A program made the position numbers and the translations under genes. Positions 48,728 through 56,696 of a stretch of 64,000 nt of DNA are shown here, piece by piece; position 1 is the first letter of the stretch, and every line of letters starts with the position of its first letter. This DNA comes from Paenalicyclobacillus macrosporangiidus. Lineage in GTDB: Bacteria > Bacillota > Bacilli > Alicyclobacillales > Alicyclobacillaceae. The DNA lies in assembly GCF_900116805.1 (NCBI RefSeq), contig NZ_FPBV01000011.1:1-64000 (forward strand). The letters are read 5' to 3'. A model generated the notes under the pieces. It made no database searches. It saw nothing but the letters and a program-made list of their open reading frames with translations, and was not told the origin of the DNA.

Positions 48728-49008
48728 CATCATCACCCTCCGCACAGGGCTCACACGATCCATGACCTATCCCATAAGCACGATACTGCAGGAGTGCCAC
48801 ATATCGAAACATCCCAAAATTCATATTATCATACGTCTGGGCATGCAATTCGAAGCGACCGAGGGTCAGAGAGGTGGTGGGCCGTCGTGAAGGAGAAATT
48901 CCCGCTGTTCGTTGTCCTGGTGGGAATATCGGAACGACATCGGATCCCCGAGCACGAAGGGATAGATCAAGGGCCCTTGCGTTCAGCGGCTTTCGGGTGG
49001 GCGAACTG
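48728..49008. other. Intergenic region, no gene seen
   Basis: AT-richer DNA between the leftward lipoprotein gene and the yezD promoter. Short frames exist but lack ribosome sites and family resemblance. Confidence 0.5.
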
Positions 49009-49037
49009 TTGACAACAGGCAGAAAACCCCCTATACT
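49009..49037 (+). promoter_or_regulatory. Strong sigma-A promoter of the organosulfur operon
   Basis: TTGACA (49009-49014), a 17-base spacer, TATACT (49032-49037). An AT-rich leader of about 90 bases follows and could hold a CymR-type or other operator; no SAM riboswitch or T-box is visible. Confidence 0.85.
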
Positions 49038-49128
49038 TGCGACATCAATTCATTTATTGTCTATTTGTTTACTAAGCATTATGCCGTGTCGTCCATGAAC
49101 GGTCTGTGTTTGCAAGGAGAAGGCGGGA

Positions 49129-49386
49129 GTGCAGTCGTCTTCGGAACTTTTCAGATCGGTCGCGGGGGTGGCAGACGAAGCGATGGGGAATGAATTCGAC
49201 GAGGTCTGGAAAGAACGCATCGCGGAGAGCCTGAGCGGCATGCGGTACGGCACGGTGGAAATCACCGTCCATGACGGTCAAATCGTGCAGATTGAACGCC
49301 GCGAACGCATCCGGCTGGAACTTCCGAAGCCGTCCGGCCATGCGAACCCGGCGGCGCGCGCGGGTTCCGGACGCAAGAAGGGTTGA
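49129..49386 (+). CDS. yezD: YezD-family (DUF2292) small protein
   Basis: An 85-residue protein. The core IAESLSGMRYGTVEITVHDGQIVQIERRERIRLE is the DUF2292 signature of Bacillus YezD, repeatedly found beside sulfur-assimilation genes. The tail is basic and Ala/Gly-rich. The start is GTG 49129 with AAGGAG nine bases upstream; ATG 49183 is possible. It is first gene behind the promoter at 49009, followed by a terminator and then the ABC genes. Its biochemical role is unknown. Confidence 0.8.
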   Translation: MQSSSELFRSVAGVADEAMGNEFDEVWKERIAESLSGMRYGTVEITVHDGQIVQIERRERIRLELPKPSGHANPAARAGSGRKKG

Positions 49387-49424
49387 TGAACGACCAATTG
49401 GATATCCACCGACCAGACCACTGG

Positions 49425-49463
49425 AGGTCCTCTCTCCCCAACCCGGGGATGGAGGGCCTTTTT
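49425..49463 (+). terminator. Terminator/attenuator between yezD and the ABC genes
   Basis: A G-T-tolerant stem joins AGGTCCTC... (49425-49439) to GGGGATGGAGGGCCT (49445-49459), followed by TTTTT. Since no promoter is evident downstream, it may be a regulated attenuator. Confidence 0.7.
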
Positions 49464-49497
49464 GTATGGAGGCGGCTGAAGAGGAGGTGACAGCCCG

Positions 49498-49536
49498 GTG
49501 AAGCGTCTGATGGCGGGACGTCTCTGTAGTCGGTGA
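49498..49536 (+). CDS. Candidate leader peptide, 12 aa (MKRLMAGRLCSR)
   Basis: A short frame with a GTG start ten bases after GAGGAGG and a stop at 49536, upstream of the organosulfur ABC operon. A near-repeat of its start (GGTGAAGCG, CTG, TG) recurs at 49550 as the beginning of a second frame that also reaches a Cys codon. Cys-containing basic leader peptides occur before sulfur genes in some bacteria, so cysteine-dependent attenuation is conceivable, but nothing here proves translation. Confidence 0.35.
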   Translation: MKRLMAGRLCSR

Positions 49537-49617
49537 AAGATGAGGCGCAGGTGAAGCGACTGGTGCCGCAGGGGTGTGTTGGCGTGCGGGGCACAAGCGT
49601 TTGGGAGGGGGTGGATC

Positions 49618-50376
49618 ATGTCCGCGGTCACCGTCGAACTGGAGCACAAATCTTTTCACTCGGAGCACGGCGAGGTTCAGGTGCTGCGTCCCATTCAGCT
49701 GCAGATTCACCCGGGTGAATTTGTCACCATCATCGGGCCGAGCGGTTGCGGGAAGAGCACGCTGTTGAAGATCCTGGCGGGCCTGGACACGGAATACCGG
49801 GGAAGCGTGTGGATAGACGGTCAAAAGGTGGTCCGCCCCGGTGTCCAGCAAGGATTCGTCTTTCAGGAACACCGGCTGTTCCCGTGGATGACAGTGGAAC
49901 AAAACATCGCCGCAAACCTGTCGTTGAGAGATCCGCAGATCCGCGCGAAGGTGGACCAGCTGACCGAGCTGGTGCGCCTGAAAGGCTTCGAAAGGGCGTA
50001 TCCGAAGCGACTTTCCGGCGGGATGTCGCAAAGGGTCGCCATTGCCCGGGCGCTGCTGCGCGACCCCAAGGTGCTGTTGCTGGACGAACCGTTCGGTGCC
50101 CTGGATCCGTTCACGCGCGCGCACTTGCAAACGGCGCTGCTGGAGGTCTGGATGCGGAAAAAGATCACGATGATTCTCGTGACGCACGACGTCGACGAGG
50201 CCGTGGTGCTGGCGAACCGGATCGTCATCATGACACCGAAACCGGCCGCCATCCAGGCGGTGATCCCGGTGGACCTGCCCTACCCGCGGCAGCGGGTGGA
50301 CGGGGCGTTTCAGGAGATCCGCAACCAGATTCTGCGCGCCTTGAGCGACCAAGGAGTGTGGACCGCGGCAGAATGA
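49618..50376 (+). CDS. ssuB: Sulfonate/nitrate-type ABC importer ATPase (SsuB-like)
   Basis: A 252-residue ABC ATPase of the SsuB/TauB/NrtD group: Walker [11 protein letters not shown] loop [17 protein letters not shown], signature [15 protein letters not shown], Walker [17 protein letters not shown] and switch His in [12 protein letters not shown] 49618 follows GGGAGGGGG. It powers uptake of an organosulfur compound together with the binding protein and permease downstream. The substrate assignment rests on the neighbouring monooxygenase and YezD. Confidence 0.88.
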   Translation: MSAVTVELEHKSFHSEHGEVQVLRPIQLQIHPGEFVTIIGPSGCGKSTLLKILAGLDTEYRGSVWIDGQKVVRPGVQQGFVFQEHRLFPWMTVEQNIAANLSLRDPQIRAKVDQLTELVRLKGFERAYPKRLSGGMSQRVAIARALLRDPKVLLLDEPFGALDPFTRAHLQTALLEVWMRKKITMILVTHDVDEAVVLANRIVIMTPKPAAIQAVIPVDLPYPRQRVDGAFQEIRNQILRALSDQGVWTAAE

Positions 50377-50435
50377 CCGGATCGTGAGACGGGACATGGA
50401 TGACCGCGCATTCTGGAAGGAGGTGCCGCACAGAA

Positions 50436-51473
50436 GTGTTCAACGGGCGGATGATTCGAAGACTGGTGGCTTGGTTGTCTGTCTCTTCCACTTTGCTTGG
50501 GCTGTTGGCCGGCTGCGGGAGCGGAGGAAATCAGGCCAATGCGGCTGCGAATGGCACGTCGGCGCCGGGGCAGACCATCACGGTGAACATCGGCGTGCAA
50601 CAGAGCATCGGACCGCTGTGGCTGGCCAGGGAGAAGGGATGGTACGAACAGGCCTTTGCCAAGGTCGGTGCCAAGGTGAACTGGATCGAATTTCAAAGCG
50701 GCCCTCCCTACTTTCAAGCGATTGCGTCCAACCGGCTCGATTTTGGTCAGGTGGGGAATGCGCCTGTGATTGTGGGGCAGGCGGCCGGGGTGGATTTCAA
50801 AGAGATTGGCATCACCGGGACCGGGCGGTACGGGGACGCCATCATCGTGCCCAAAGGTAGCCACGTGCAAACCCTGCAGGAGTTGAAGGGCAAGAAAATC
50901 GCAGTGGCCAAAGGCAGCGCGGCGTACAGCCTGTTGTACACCGCCCTGGACAAGGCGGGGCTCAAGCCGTCGGACGTACAGATTGTCCCGCTGCAACCGA
51001 ATGAGGCGCAACCCGCTTTTGAATCGGGTGCGGTGGATGCGTGGGCTATCTGGGATCCGTTCATCACGCTGGAAACCCAGCAACATGGCGCGCGGGTCCT
51101 CGCGAACGCCAAGTCCCTTGGGGTGCTGGTTCCCGGGTTCACCATCGTGCGGACGCAGTTTGCCAAACAACATCCGGATTTGGTGGTGCTCTTCCTGCAG
51201 GTGTACCAGCAGGCGCTGAACTGGCAGAAGCAGCATCTCGACGAAGCGGTGGAGGAGTATTACAAGGCCAGGAAGATTGACAAGTCGGTCATCCGGACCG
51301 TGATTTTGAACAGTGAGTCGGTCAGTGCACCCGTCACGCCGGACGTGGTGGCCAGCCAGCAGAGCACGGCGGACTTTCTCTACCGGCTGGGCGAACTCAA
51401 TCGCCGGATCGACGTGTCGGCGGTGGTGGACAACTCTTTCATCAACAAGGTCAACCAAAGCAGCGGAACCTAG
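50436..51473 (+). CDS. ssuA: Organosulfur ABC importer binding lipoprotein (SsuA-like)
   Basis: A 345-residue substrate-binding lipoprotein with lipobox LLAGC (near residue 24) after a hydrophobic signal, then a NMT1/SsuA-type domain: IGVQQSIGPLWLAREKGWYEQAF, FGQVGNAPVIVGQAAG, LKGKKIAVAKGSAAYSLLY and DAWAIWDPFITLETQ. It presents aliphatic sulfonate or a related compound to the permease outside the membrane. The start is GTG 50436 (AAGGAGG 12 bases upstream) or ATG 51 bases... at 50451. Confidence 0.87.
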   Translation: MFNGRMIRRLVAWLSVSSTLLGLLAGCGSGGNQANAAANGTSAPGQTITVNIGVQQSIGPLWLAREKGWYEQAFAKVGAKVNWIEFQSGPPYFQAIASNRLDFGQVGNAPVIVGQAAGVDFKEIGITGTGRYGDAIIVPKGSHVQTLQELKGKKIAVAKGSAAYSLLYTALDKAGLKPSDVQIVPLQPNEAQPAFESGAVDAWAIWDPFITLETQQHGARVLANAKSLGVLVPGFTIVRTQFAKQHPDLVVLFLQVYQQALNWQKQHLDEAVEEYYKARKIDKSVIRTVILNSESVSAPVTPDVVASQQSTADFLYRLGELNRRIDVSAVVDNSFINKVNQSSGT

Positions 51474-51487
51474 GAGGGATGCGGCGA

Positions 51488-52363
51488 ATGAATCCGTCCA
51501 ATCAGGACGCCGTCTATCCAGCCGTTGGCATGTCCCGCAACGCGGCATCTGACCGGGCGGTGACCCGGTTGTCGCATCCACGGTTTCAAAGGGCCTTCGC
51601 AGGCAGAGGCGGCAAGCTGCTTCAAGGGGCGTCGCTTCCCCTGGTGGTTCTGGCGCTTTGGCAAGTGGCCAGCTCGCTGGGCTGGGCGCCGGAAACGCTG
51701 CTTCCGTCTCCGGTCAACATTGTACGGGCGCTGGCTGATCTGGTGTCCACCGGGGAGTTGGTGCATGACATCGAAATCAGTCTGCTCCGCGCGCTCTTTG
51801 GCTTCTTGCTGGGAGGAACGCTCGGTTTTGCATTTGGAATGGCCGCCGGACTTTCCAAACACTTTGAGGGCTTTACGGATCCGACCATCCAGATGGTCCG
51901 CACCATCCCTCATCTGGCCATCACGCCGCTGTTCATTCTTTGGTTTGGCCTCGGCGAATGGTCCAAGGTGCTCCTGATTGCGCTGGGCGCGTTCTTCCCG
52001 CTGTATGTCAACACCTTCACGGGAATTCGCAACGTGGACGCCAAGTTGTTTGAGGTCGCCCGCATCCTGGAATTCAATCGCCTCCATCTGGTGACCCGGC
52101 TGATGTTGCCCGCTGCGCTTCCGAACATCTTGCTCGGACTGCGGCTTTCGTTGGGGGTTTCCTGGCTCGGGCTCGTGGTGGCCGAATTGATGGGTTCGAG
52201 TGCCGGGGTTGGCTACTTGATAGAAAATGCTTCCCAATTCTCGCAGACCTCGGTCGTGTTTGTCGGCCTCCTCATCTTCGCCGCGGTGGGGAAACTGTCC
52301 GACTCTCTCGTACGGTGGCTGGAGCGCCGCCTGTTGCGGTGGCGGGACAGCTATGGAGGTTGA
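51488..52363 (+). CDS. ssuC: Organosulfur ABC importer permease (SsuC-like)
   Basis: A 291-residue permease with about six spans and the cytoplasmic EAA-type loop around VARILEFNRLHLVTRLMLPAALPNILLGLRLS. It belongs with SsuC/TauC/NrtB. A polar N-terminal tail of about 40 residues precedes the first span. ATG 51488 is ten bases from AGGAGG; ATG 51479 would sit directly on it. It is co-transcribed with the ATPase and binding protein genes. Confidence 0.88.
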   Translation: MNPSNQDAVYPAVGMSRNAASDRAVTRLSHPRFQRAFAGRGGKLLQGASLPLVVLALWQVASSLGWAPETLLPSPVNIVRALADLVSTGELVHDIEISLLRALFGFLLGGTLGFAFGMAAGLSKHFEGFTDPTIQMVRTIPHLAITPLFILWFGLGEWSKVLLIALGAFFPLYVNTFTGIRNVDAKLFEVARILEFNRLHLVTRLMLPAALPNILLGLRLSLGVSWLGLVVAELMGSSAGVGYLIENASQFSQTSVVFVGLLIFAAVGKLSDSLVRWLERRLLRWRDSYGG

Positions 52364-52449
52364 GCAAGCAAACGAATGCGCGTTGCATTCGATGGTCGGC
52401 CGTGCGGGATCGGCTTGGGGATCGAAACGTTCATACGGGGGTGAAATCC

Positions 52450-53763
52450 ATGGGTGCAAACCATCGCATGCTGCACCTGAACCTGTTTATCAACGGCATG
52501 GGCCATCACGAGGCGGCCTGGCGCCATCCCAGCGCCCGGCCGGAGCGGCTCACCGACATTCGATACTATCAACACCTGGCGCAGGTGGCCGAGGAAGCCA
52601 AGATGGATGCCGTGTTCTTGGCGGACCGCGTCTCCACCTCTCCCCGTGCAGTGCAATCGGGGACGGTTTCAGGATTTGAACCGTTGACGCTTCTGTCTGC
52701 GCTCGCGGTGAGCACCAGCCGCATCGGGTTGATTGGGACTGTTTCCACCAGTTTCAACGATCCGTTCAACCTGGCCCGCCGCCTGGCTTCCCTCGACCAC
52801 ATCAGCCGGGGGCGAGCGGGTTGGAACATTGTCACGTCGGGGACGGACCAGGAAGCGCAGAATTTCGGGTTCGAAAAAATTTCGAGCCACGCCGAACGCT
52901 ACGAACGCGCTCGGGAGTTTGTGGAGGTGGCCCTGAAACTTTGGGGCAGTTGGGACCGGGACGCACTCGTCTTGGACAAGGAGAGAGGGGTGTTCGCGGA
53001 TCCGGAAAAGGTTCATGAACTGAATCATCATGGACGGTACTACCGTGTGCGCGGTCCGCTCAACGTTCCTCCCCTGCCGCAGGGACATCCGGTGCTGGTT
53101 CAGGCCGGGTCCTCGGAAGATGGAAAGGCGTTTGCGGCGGCTTTCGCCGAGGCGGTGTTCACGGCGCAGCAGACCGTGGAAGAGGCGCGCGCATTCTATG
53201 CCGATTTCAAGACGAGGGCGGAGAGGCTCGGGCGAAACCCGGATCACGTGCTGATCCTGCCGGGGATCTGCCCCATCATCGGGAGGACGGAGGAGGAGGC
53301 CAAGGAGAAGGAGGCCCAGCTTCACGGGTTGTCCGATCCCCGCCACAGCCTGCTTCTGCTGTCCAACCGGATTGGGGTGGATCTGACGGATTATCCCCTG
53401 GACGCCCCGTTGCCGCCCCTGCCGCCGGCGGAGCAGATTGAAGGTCATCGGAGCCGGACGCAGTTGATTGTGGATCTGGCGCAACGGGAACAGTTGACCG
53501 TCCGCCAATTGTTGTTGCGTCTGGCAGGTGGCCGGGGACATCTCACTTTCGCGGGGACGGCCAAACAGGTGGCGGACTTTATGGAGGAGTGGTTCGTCAC
53601 CGGGGCGGCCGACGGGTTCAACGTCATGCCGCAGCTCATGGAGGAGGGGCTGAACGATTTTGTGAACCTGGTCATTCCAGAGCTGCAACGGCGGGGGTTG
53701 TTTCGCACCGAATACACCGGGGTGACCCTGCGCGATCACTATGGTGTACCGGCCACACGATGA
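52450..53763 (+). CDS. FMN-dependent monooxygenase, NtaA/SnaA/DszA family (YxeK-like)
   Basis: A 437-residue luciferase-like monooxygenase. MLHLNLFINGMGHHEAAWRHP, the segment HISRGRAGWNIVTS and YTGVTLRDH near the C terminus are hallmarks of the NtaA/DszA group, distinct from the shorter SsuD sulfonate monooxygenases (about 380 residues). It would use reduced FMN from the neighbouring reductase to oxidise an imported organosulfur or amine compound. GGGGGTG precedes ATG 52450. Relatives such as YxeK act in breakdown of S-modified cysteines, so the import substrate may not be a simple sulfonate. Confidence 0.88.
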   Translation: MGANHRMLHLNLFINGMGHHEAAWRHPSARPERLTDIRYYQHLAQVAEEAKMDAVFLADRVSTSPRAVQSGTVSGFEPLTLLSALAVSTSRIGLIGTVSTSFNDPFNLARRLASLDHISRGRAGWNIVTSGTDQEAQNFGFEKISSHAERYERAREFVEVALKLWGSWDRDALVLDKERGVFADPEKVHELNHHGRYYRVRGPLNVPPLPQGHPVLVQAGSSEDGKAFAAAFAEAVFTAQQTVEEARAFYADFKTRAERLGRNPDHVLILPGICPIIGRTEEEAKEKEAQLHGLSDPRHSLLLLSNRIGVDLTDYPLDAPLPPLPPAEQIEGHRSRTQLIVDLAQREQLTVRQLLLRLAGGRGHLTFAGTAKQVADFMEEWFVTGAADGFNVMPQLMEEGLNDFVNLVIPELQRRGLFRTEYTGVTLRDHYGVPATR

Positions 53764-53870
53764 ACGGTGCGCCTTTCGGATCGAGTCGGCTTGACTGAAC
53801 GTGTGCGCCTGCGCCATCGTCGGGGGACTCCGGATGGCGATGGGAATCTGCGCAAAAGAAGGGGATTGGA

Positions 53871-54431
53871 ATGGGGCATGTGACCATTATTGCCGGCAGC
53901 CCGTCCGCCACATCCAGGCTTTCCGGGCTGTTGCGGATCGTGGAAACGCAGCTCGTGCAGGAGGGATACGATGTCACCTGGGTGAATGTCCGCGATCTGC
54001 CCGCGGAAGACCTTGTGTACGCCCGGACGAAAAGCCCGGCCATCCTGGCCACCTGTGAGCGGTTGGAGAAGTCGGCAGGGGTCGTGGTGGGGACTCCCGT
54101 CTACAAAGCCGCTTACACAGGGCTGCTGAAAACTTACCTGGACTTGCTTCCGGAGAAGATTCTGTCCGGCAAGGTGGTGCTGCCCGTCACCATTGCAGGA
54201 ACGATGGCGCACCTGTTGGCCATGGAGTACGCGTTGAAACCCGTCCTGTCCGTGCTCGGGGCGAGCGAGTGCCTCAAGGGCGTCTTTGCCCTTGAACAAC
54301 AGGTGACGTGGACCGACAGCGGAGCCGCGGATGTGCATCCGGACGTGGTGAGACGCCTCACCGACGCGATTCAGGAGATGACGTCCTCCATCCGCCGTAA
54401 CCACGCTGCGATTGAACGGGCACTGCTGTGA
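53871..54431 (+). CDS. ssuE: NAD(P)H-dependent FMN reductase (SsuE-like)
   Basis: A 186-residue flavodoxin-fold reductase: IIAGSPSATSRLSGLL binds the FMN phosphate and VVGTPVYKAAYTGLLKTYLDLL is the second flavin loop, as in SsuE. It supplies reduced FMN to the monooxygenase encoded just upstream. AAAGAAGGGG precedes ATG 53871. It is the last gene of the operon. Confidence 0.92.
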   Translation: MGHVTIIAGSPSATSRLSGLLRIVETQLVQEGYDVTWVNVRDLPAEDLVYARTKSPAILATCERLEKSAGVVVGTPVYKAAYTGLLKTYLDLLPEKILSGKVVLPVTIAGTMAHLLAMEYALKPVLSVLGASECLKGVFALEQQVTWTDSGAADVHPDVVRRLTDAIQEMTSSIRRNHAAIERALL

Positions 54432-54529
54432 TCCGCTGTAACCCGCCGGTGGAATGCCTCGGCTGCCCCTGCACCGGGGTCTCACACGGTCTCCACGGCC
54501 GATGCCGGAGTTGTCCGACCGTACAAGGT

Positions 54530-54566
54530 ACGCTTTCTCCCCCTGTGCGAAAGGGGGAGAAAGCGT
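54530..54566. terminator. Long hairpin between convergent genes
   Basis: ACGCTTTCTCCCCC (54530-54543) pairs perfectly with GGGGGAGAAAGCGT (54553-54566) over 14 bp. It has no T run on either strand but is well placed to stop transcripts from the organosulfur operon and ymaF. Confidence 0.55.
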
Positions 54567-54672
54567 GCTTGGTCAGCATGACCGAAGCGGTGATGGGCAA
54601 CGGATTCATCCACACCTGTCGTATGGCTGAACGTGCATGCCATCGTTCCTTGCGAACGCACGTCGGAGGGTG

Positions 54673-55071
54673 TCATACCGGCATTTCATTCCCGGTTCGA
54701 CCGCTGTACGAGTGACGGTGTGGGATTCTCCCATTCACGGTGGTAACTCCGGCAAAAACATGGTAGTGGCCCCCACCGGGGAGTGGTATGGCAGGTCCCG
54801 TACGGCCGCTGAGGAAATGGCGGTGTCCATCGTTGAACGTCGTTTCGGTGGAATATGCATGAGTATGTGGTATGCCGCTGGGAGCGGGCTCGGTCACCCC
54901 GGCGTATCCATGCCGATGCCCCACGTCAAACGACGTGATACCCGAGAACCCGTGCGTATGAAGGACTCGACCATCCCACGTAACCAAGAAAATCTCATGG
55001 GAATGAGTGCCCTCGCTGCCCGATCCATCCGGCTCATACACGACACCGAAGACCTGTTCCACCTCATTCAT
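54673..55071 (-). CDS. ymaF: YmaF-family histidine-rich protein
   Basis: A 132-residue protein with regularly spaced His pairs: VLHTHGFSGITSFDVGHRHGYAG, IPHTHAYSTETTFNDGHRHFLSG, GGHYHVFAG and IPHRHSYSG. This HxH/HRH repeat pattern defines the YmaF family, whose role is unknown but which may bind metal ions or coat spores. ATG 55071 follows GAGGGG; the frame upstream lacks a ribosome site. Neighbouring genes handle metals (cation diffusion facilitator, CsoR-type sensor, FTR1), which fits metal binding. Confidence 0.88.
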   Translation of the reverse strand: MNEVEQVFGVVYEPDGSGSEGTHSHEIFLVTWDGRVLHTHGFSGITSFDVGHRHGYAGVTEPAPSGIPHTHAYSTETTFNDGHRHFLSGRTGPAIPLPGGGHYHVFAGVTTVNGRIPHRHSYSGRTGNEMPV

Positions 55072-55251
55072 CTCGACCCCTCGCTTCGAATGCATTGGCG
55101 TCCCAATCTCCTGATTGCCGCTCTCCCTGAGACAGTGATATGCCCTGCAGAAGCGCACGGTATGGACGAAGCCCTAATTCGCACTGTGCTCCAGCCTATT
55201 GTCCGAATTTTGGACAACTTCGTTGTGGATTCATCAGGCACAAAGGGGGAC

Positions 55252-55285
55252 AAAAGAAAAAGGCCCTGGTTGATGACCAGAGCCT
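55252..55285 (-). terminator. Terminator of the cation-facilitator gene
   Basis: On the minus strand AGGCTCTGGT (55285-55276) pairs with ACCAGGGCCT (55270-55261) and is followed by TTTTCTTTT. Confidence 0.8.
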
Positions 55286-55341
55286 CATCGTTCGCCGCCG
55301 GATGGAAAAGCCAGAATAGCAGGGTACACCATCCGGACACG

Positions 55342-56007
55342 TCAATCGTGGCACCCGCCGCATCCGCAAGCGTCCGGCTTCCCCCGCGCCTCTTCGATGG
55401 CCTCCCAGCCTTCCTTCGCCACGAAGTACACCAGGGCGAGCGCCGCTACGGCGTCGGCCCACCACCAACCGAACAGGGCCGTGAGGGCGACACCGGCCAG
55501 CACCGTCCACGCCATGTAGGCGCAGACGATGCTGCAGGCGCCATCCGCACGCAGCGCCTGGCTGCCGATCTCGCGCCCAATCCGTATTTTCGCCCGGGAC
55601 AGGAAGGGCATCAGGACTCCCGACGCGATGGCCAAGGCCACGCCGAGGGGACTCGCTTCCGCCCCTTCGTGGGTCCACAGTTTGTGGAGCGACGCGATCA
55701 CGATGTACACCGCCAACAACAGCAGCGCGGTGCCCACGCCCCACGACGCGGTCTTCTCCGCCCGTTCCACCCGTGCCTGGTGGGCACCTTTGGCTTCTAT
55801 CGAGAGCCGCCACAGCAGGATCAGGCCGGCCGCCAATTCGATGACGCTGTCCGCCCCGAACGCCACCAATGCCAAGGAGCGGGCGAGGAGTCCGCTGGCG
55901 ATGGCCACGCCTGCCTCCAGGGCCATCCACAGAACGGAGATCCCTTCAATCCAGATCCCCTTTCGAATCGTCGCAGTCTGTCCAGACACTGGGGAACCCT
56001 CTTTCAT
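55342..56007 (-). CDS. Cation diffusion facilitator-like protein
   Basis: A 221-residue membrane protein with five to six spans: IEGISVLWMALEAGVAIASGLLARSLALVAFGADSVIELAAG carries the Asp of the metal site in span 2, and the Asp-containing WWWADAVAALALVYF matches the span 5 site. The usual cytoplasmic C-terminal domain is missing and replaced by a short Cys-rich tail (DACGCGGCHD). It probably exports a divalent metal. ATG 56007 follows a GGGGG site. It is divergent from a CsoR-family sensor gene that may control it. Confidence 0.85.
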   Translation of the reverse strand: MKEGSPVSGQTATIRKGIWIEGISVLWMALEAGVAIASGLLARSLALVAFGADSVIELAAGLILLWRLSIEAKGAHQARVERAEKTASWGVGTALLLLAVYIVIASLHKLWTHEGAEASPLGVALAIASGVLMPFLSRAKIRIGREIGSQALRADGACSIVCAYMAWTVLAGVALTALFGWWWADAVAALALVYFVAKEGWEAIEEARGKPDACGCGGCHD

Positions 56008-56150
56008 CGTGGATGCTGCCCCCAATCCCCCTCATGCGACCGCACGCATCCGTCGTGCGTTTTCCATCCGCCTGCGGGGTGGGGGAACACGGCTATAGAA
56101 TACCATATGCGTCAGCGTAAACCGCGACAGGGTGACGGGGTTCGCTTTTG

Positions 56151-56168
56151 TACGGAGGGGGGTATAAT
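56151..56168 (+). promoter_or_regulatory. -10 box and CsoR-type operator candidate
   Basis: TATAAT at 56163-56168 overlaps TACGGAGGGGGGTATA (56151-56166), a G-tract flanked by TAC and GTA as in CsoR-family operators. The -35 box is weak. Confidence 0.5.
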
Positions 56169-56192
56169 GAGGACCGACAGGGGGTACGTCTC

Positions 56193-56453
56193 ATGGAATA
56201 CACGGATCCGGTGAAACATCGGCTGCGCCGCATTGAGGGCCAGGTGCGTGGCGTGCTTCAGATGATGGAGCAGGGCAAGTCGTGCAAAGAGGTGGTCACA
56301 CAGTTGTCGGCCATTCGGGCGGCTGTGGACCGGGTGATCCTGTACGTGGTCGGAGAGAATATGGAGCAGTGCATCCGCGACGAACTGTCGGGGGGCGGCT
56401 GCGCGGACAAGGGGATTCGGGAAGCCATCGAACTGTTGATGAAAAGCCGGTGA
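56193..56453 (+). CDS. CsoR/RcnR/CstR-family repressor with CstR-like cysteines
   Basis: An 86-residue all-helical sensor (HRLRRIEGQVRGVLQMMEQGKSC, then AIRAAVDRVILYVVGENMEQC). Cys31 and Cys60 are present, but the His four residues before Cys60 needed for copper in CsoR is Asn56. That pattern fits the persulfide sensor CstR better than a Cu(I) sensor; an extra Cys70 lies in GGGC. AGGGGG precedes ATG 56193. It is divergent from the cation facilitator and upstream of FTR1; targets are unknown. Confidence 0.88.
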   Translation: MEYTDPVKHRLRRIEGQVRGVLQMMEQGKSCKEVVTQLSAIRAAVDRVILYVVGENMEQCIRDELSGGGCADKGIREAIELLMKSR

Positions 56454-56504
56454 GAGGCCGAACGCCGGAGACCGGCGAAACATCATGCGAAACACTATGT
56501 TAGA

Positions 56505-56519
56505 TTAGACTAATTCTCA
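56505..56519. promoter_or_regulatory. Weak Fur-box-like site upstream of the iron permease
   Basis: TTAGACTAATTCTCA agrees at about 10 of 15 positions with the Fur 7-1-7 palindrome. It lies in the AT-rich 240 bases before the FTR1 gene. Confidence 0.35.
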
Positions 56520-56696
56520 TCATTTCCGTTTTGAAATCCGTCACAATACGAATTCAAAACATGACTTGTGAAGTCAATTATTATCCCTTAGAATCGTGTT
56601 GTGAATCGGGCCATGGCGAGGGGACATCCCAGACCTGGTTTCGCGACGCAACCCGCATCCGGGGTTCACCCGGCGGAGCGGGAAGGAGGGGGACCG

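Noticed and set aside
48794-49012. Small gene upstream of yezD
   Set aside because: There is no ribosome site, and the frame runs into the -35 box of the strong yezD promoter.
49038-49128. SAM riboswitch or T-box before yezD or the MetE-like gene
   Set aside because: None of the conserved aptamer or anti-terminator sequences is present in either leader.
55199-55217. Inverted repeat TTGTCC and GGACAA around seven bases
   Set aside because: It lies downstream of the facilitator terminator and upstream of ymaF without promoter context; arms this short occur by chance.
54637-56214. Plus-strand open frame of 525 codons over ymaF and the cation facilitator
   Set aside because: The minus-strand YmaF and facilitator proteins match known families; the plus-strand translation does not.
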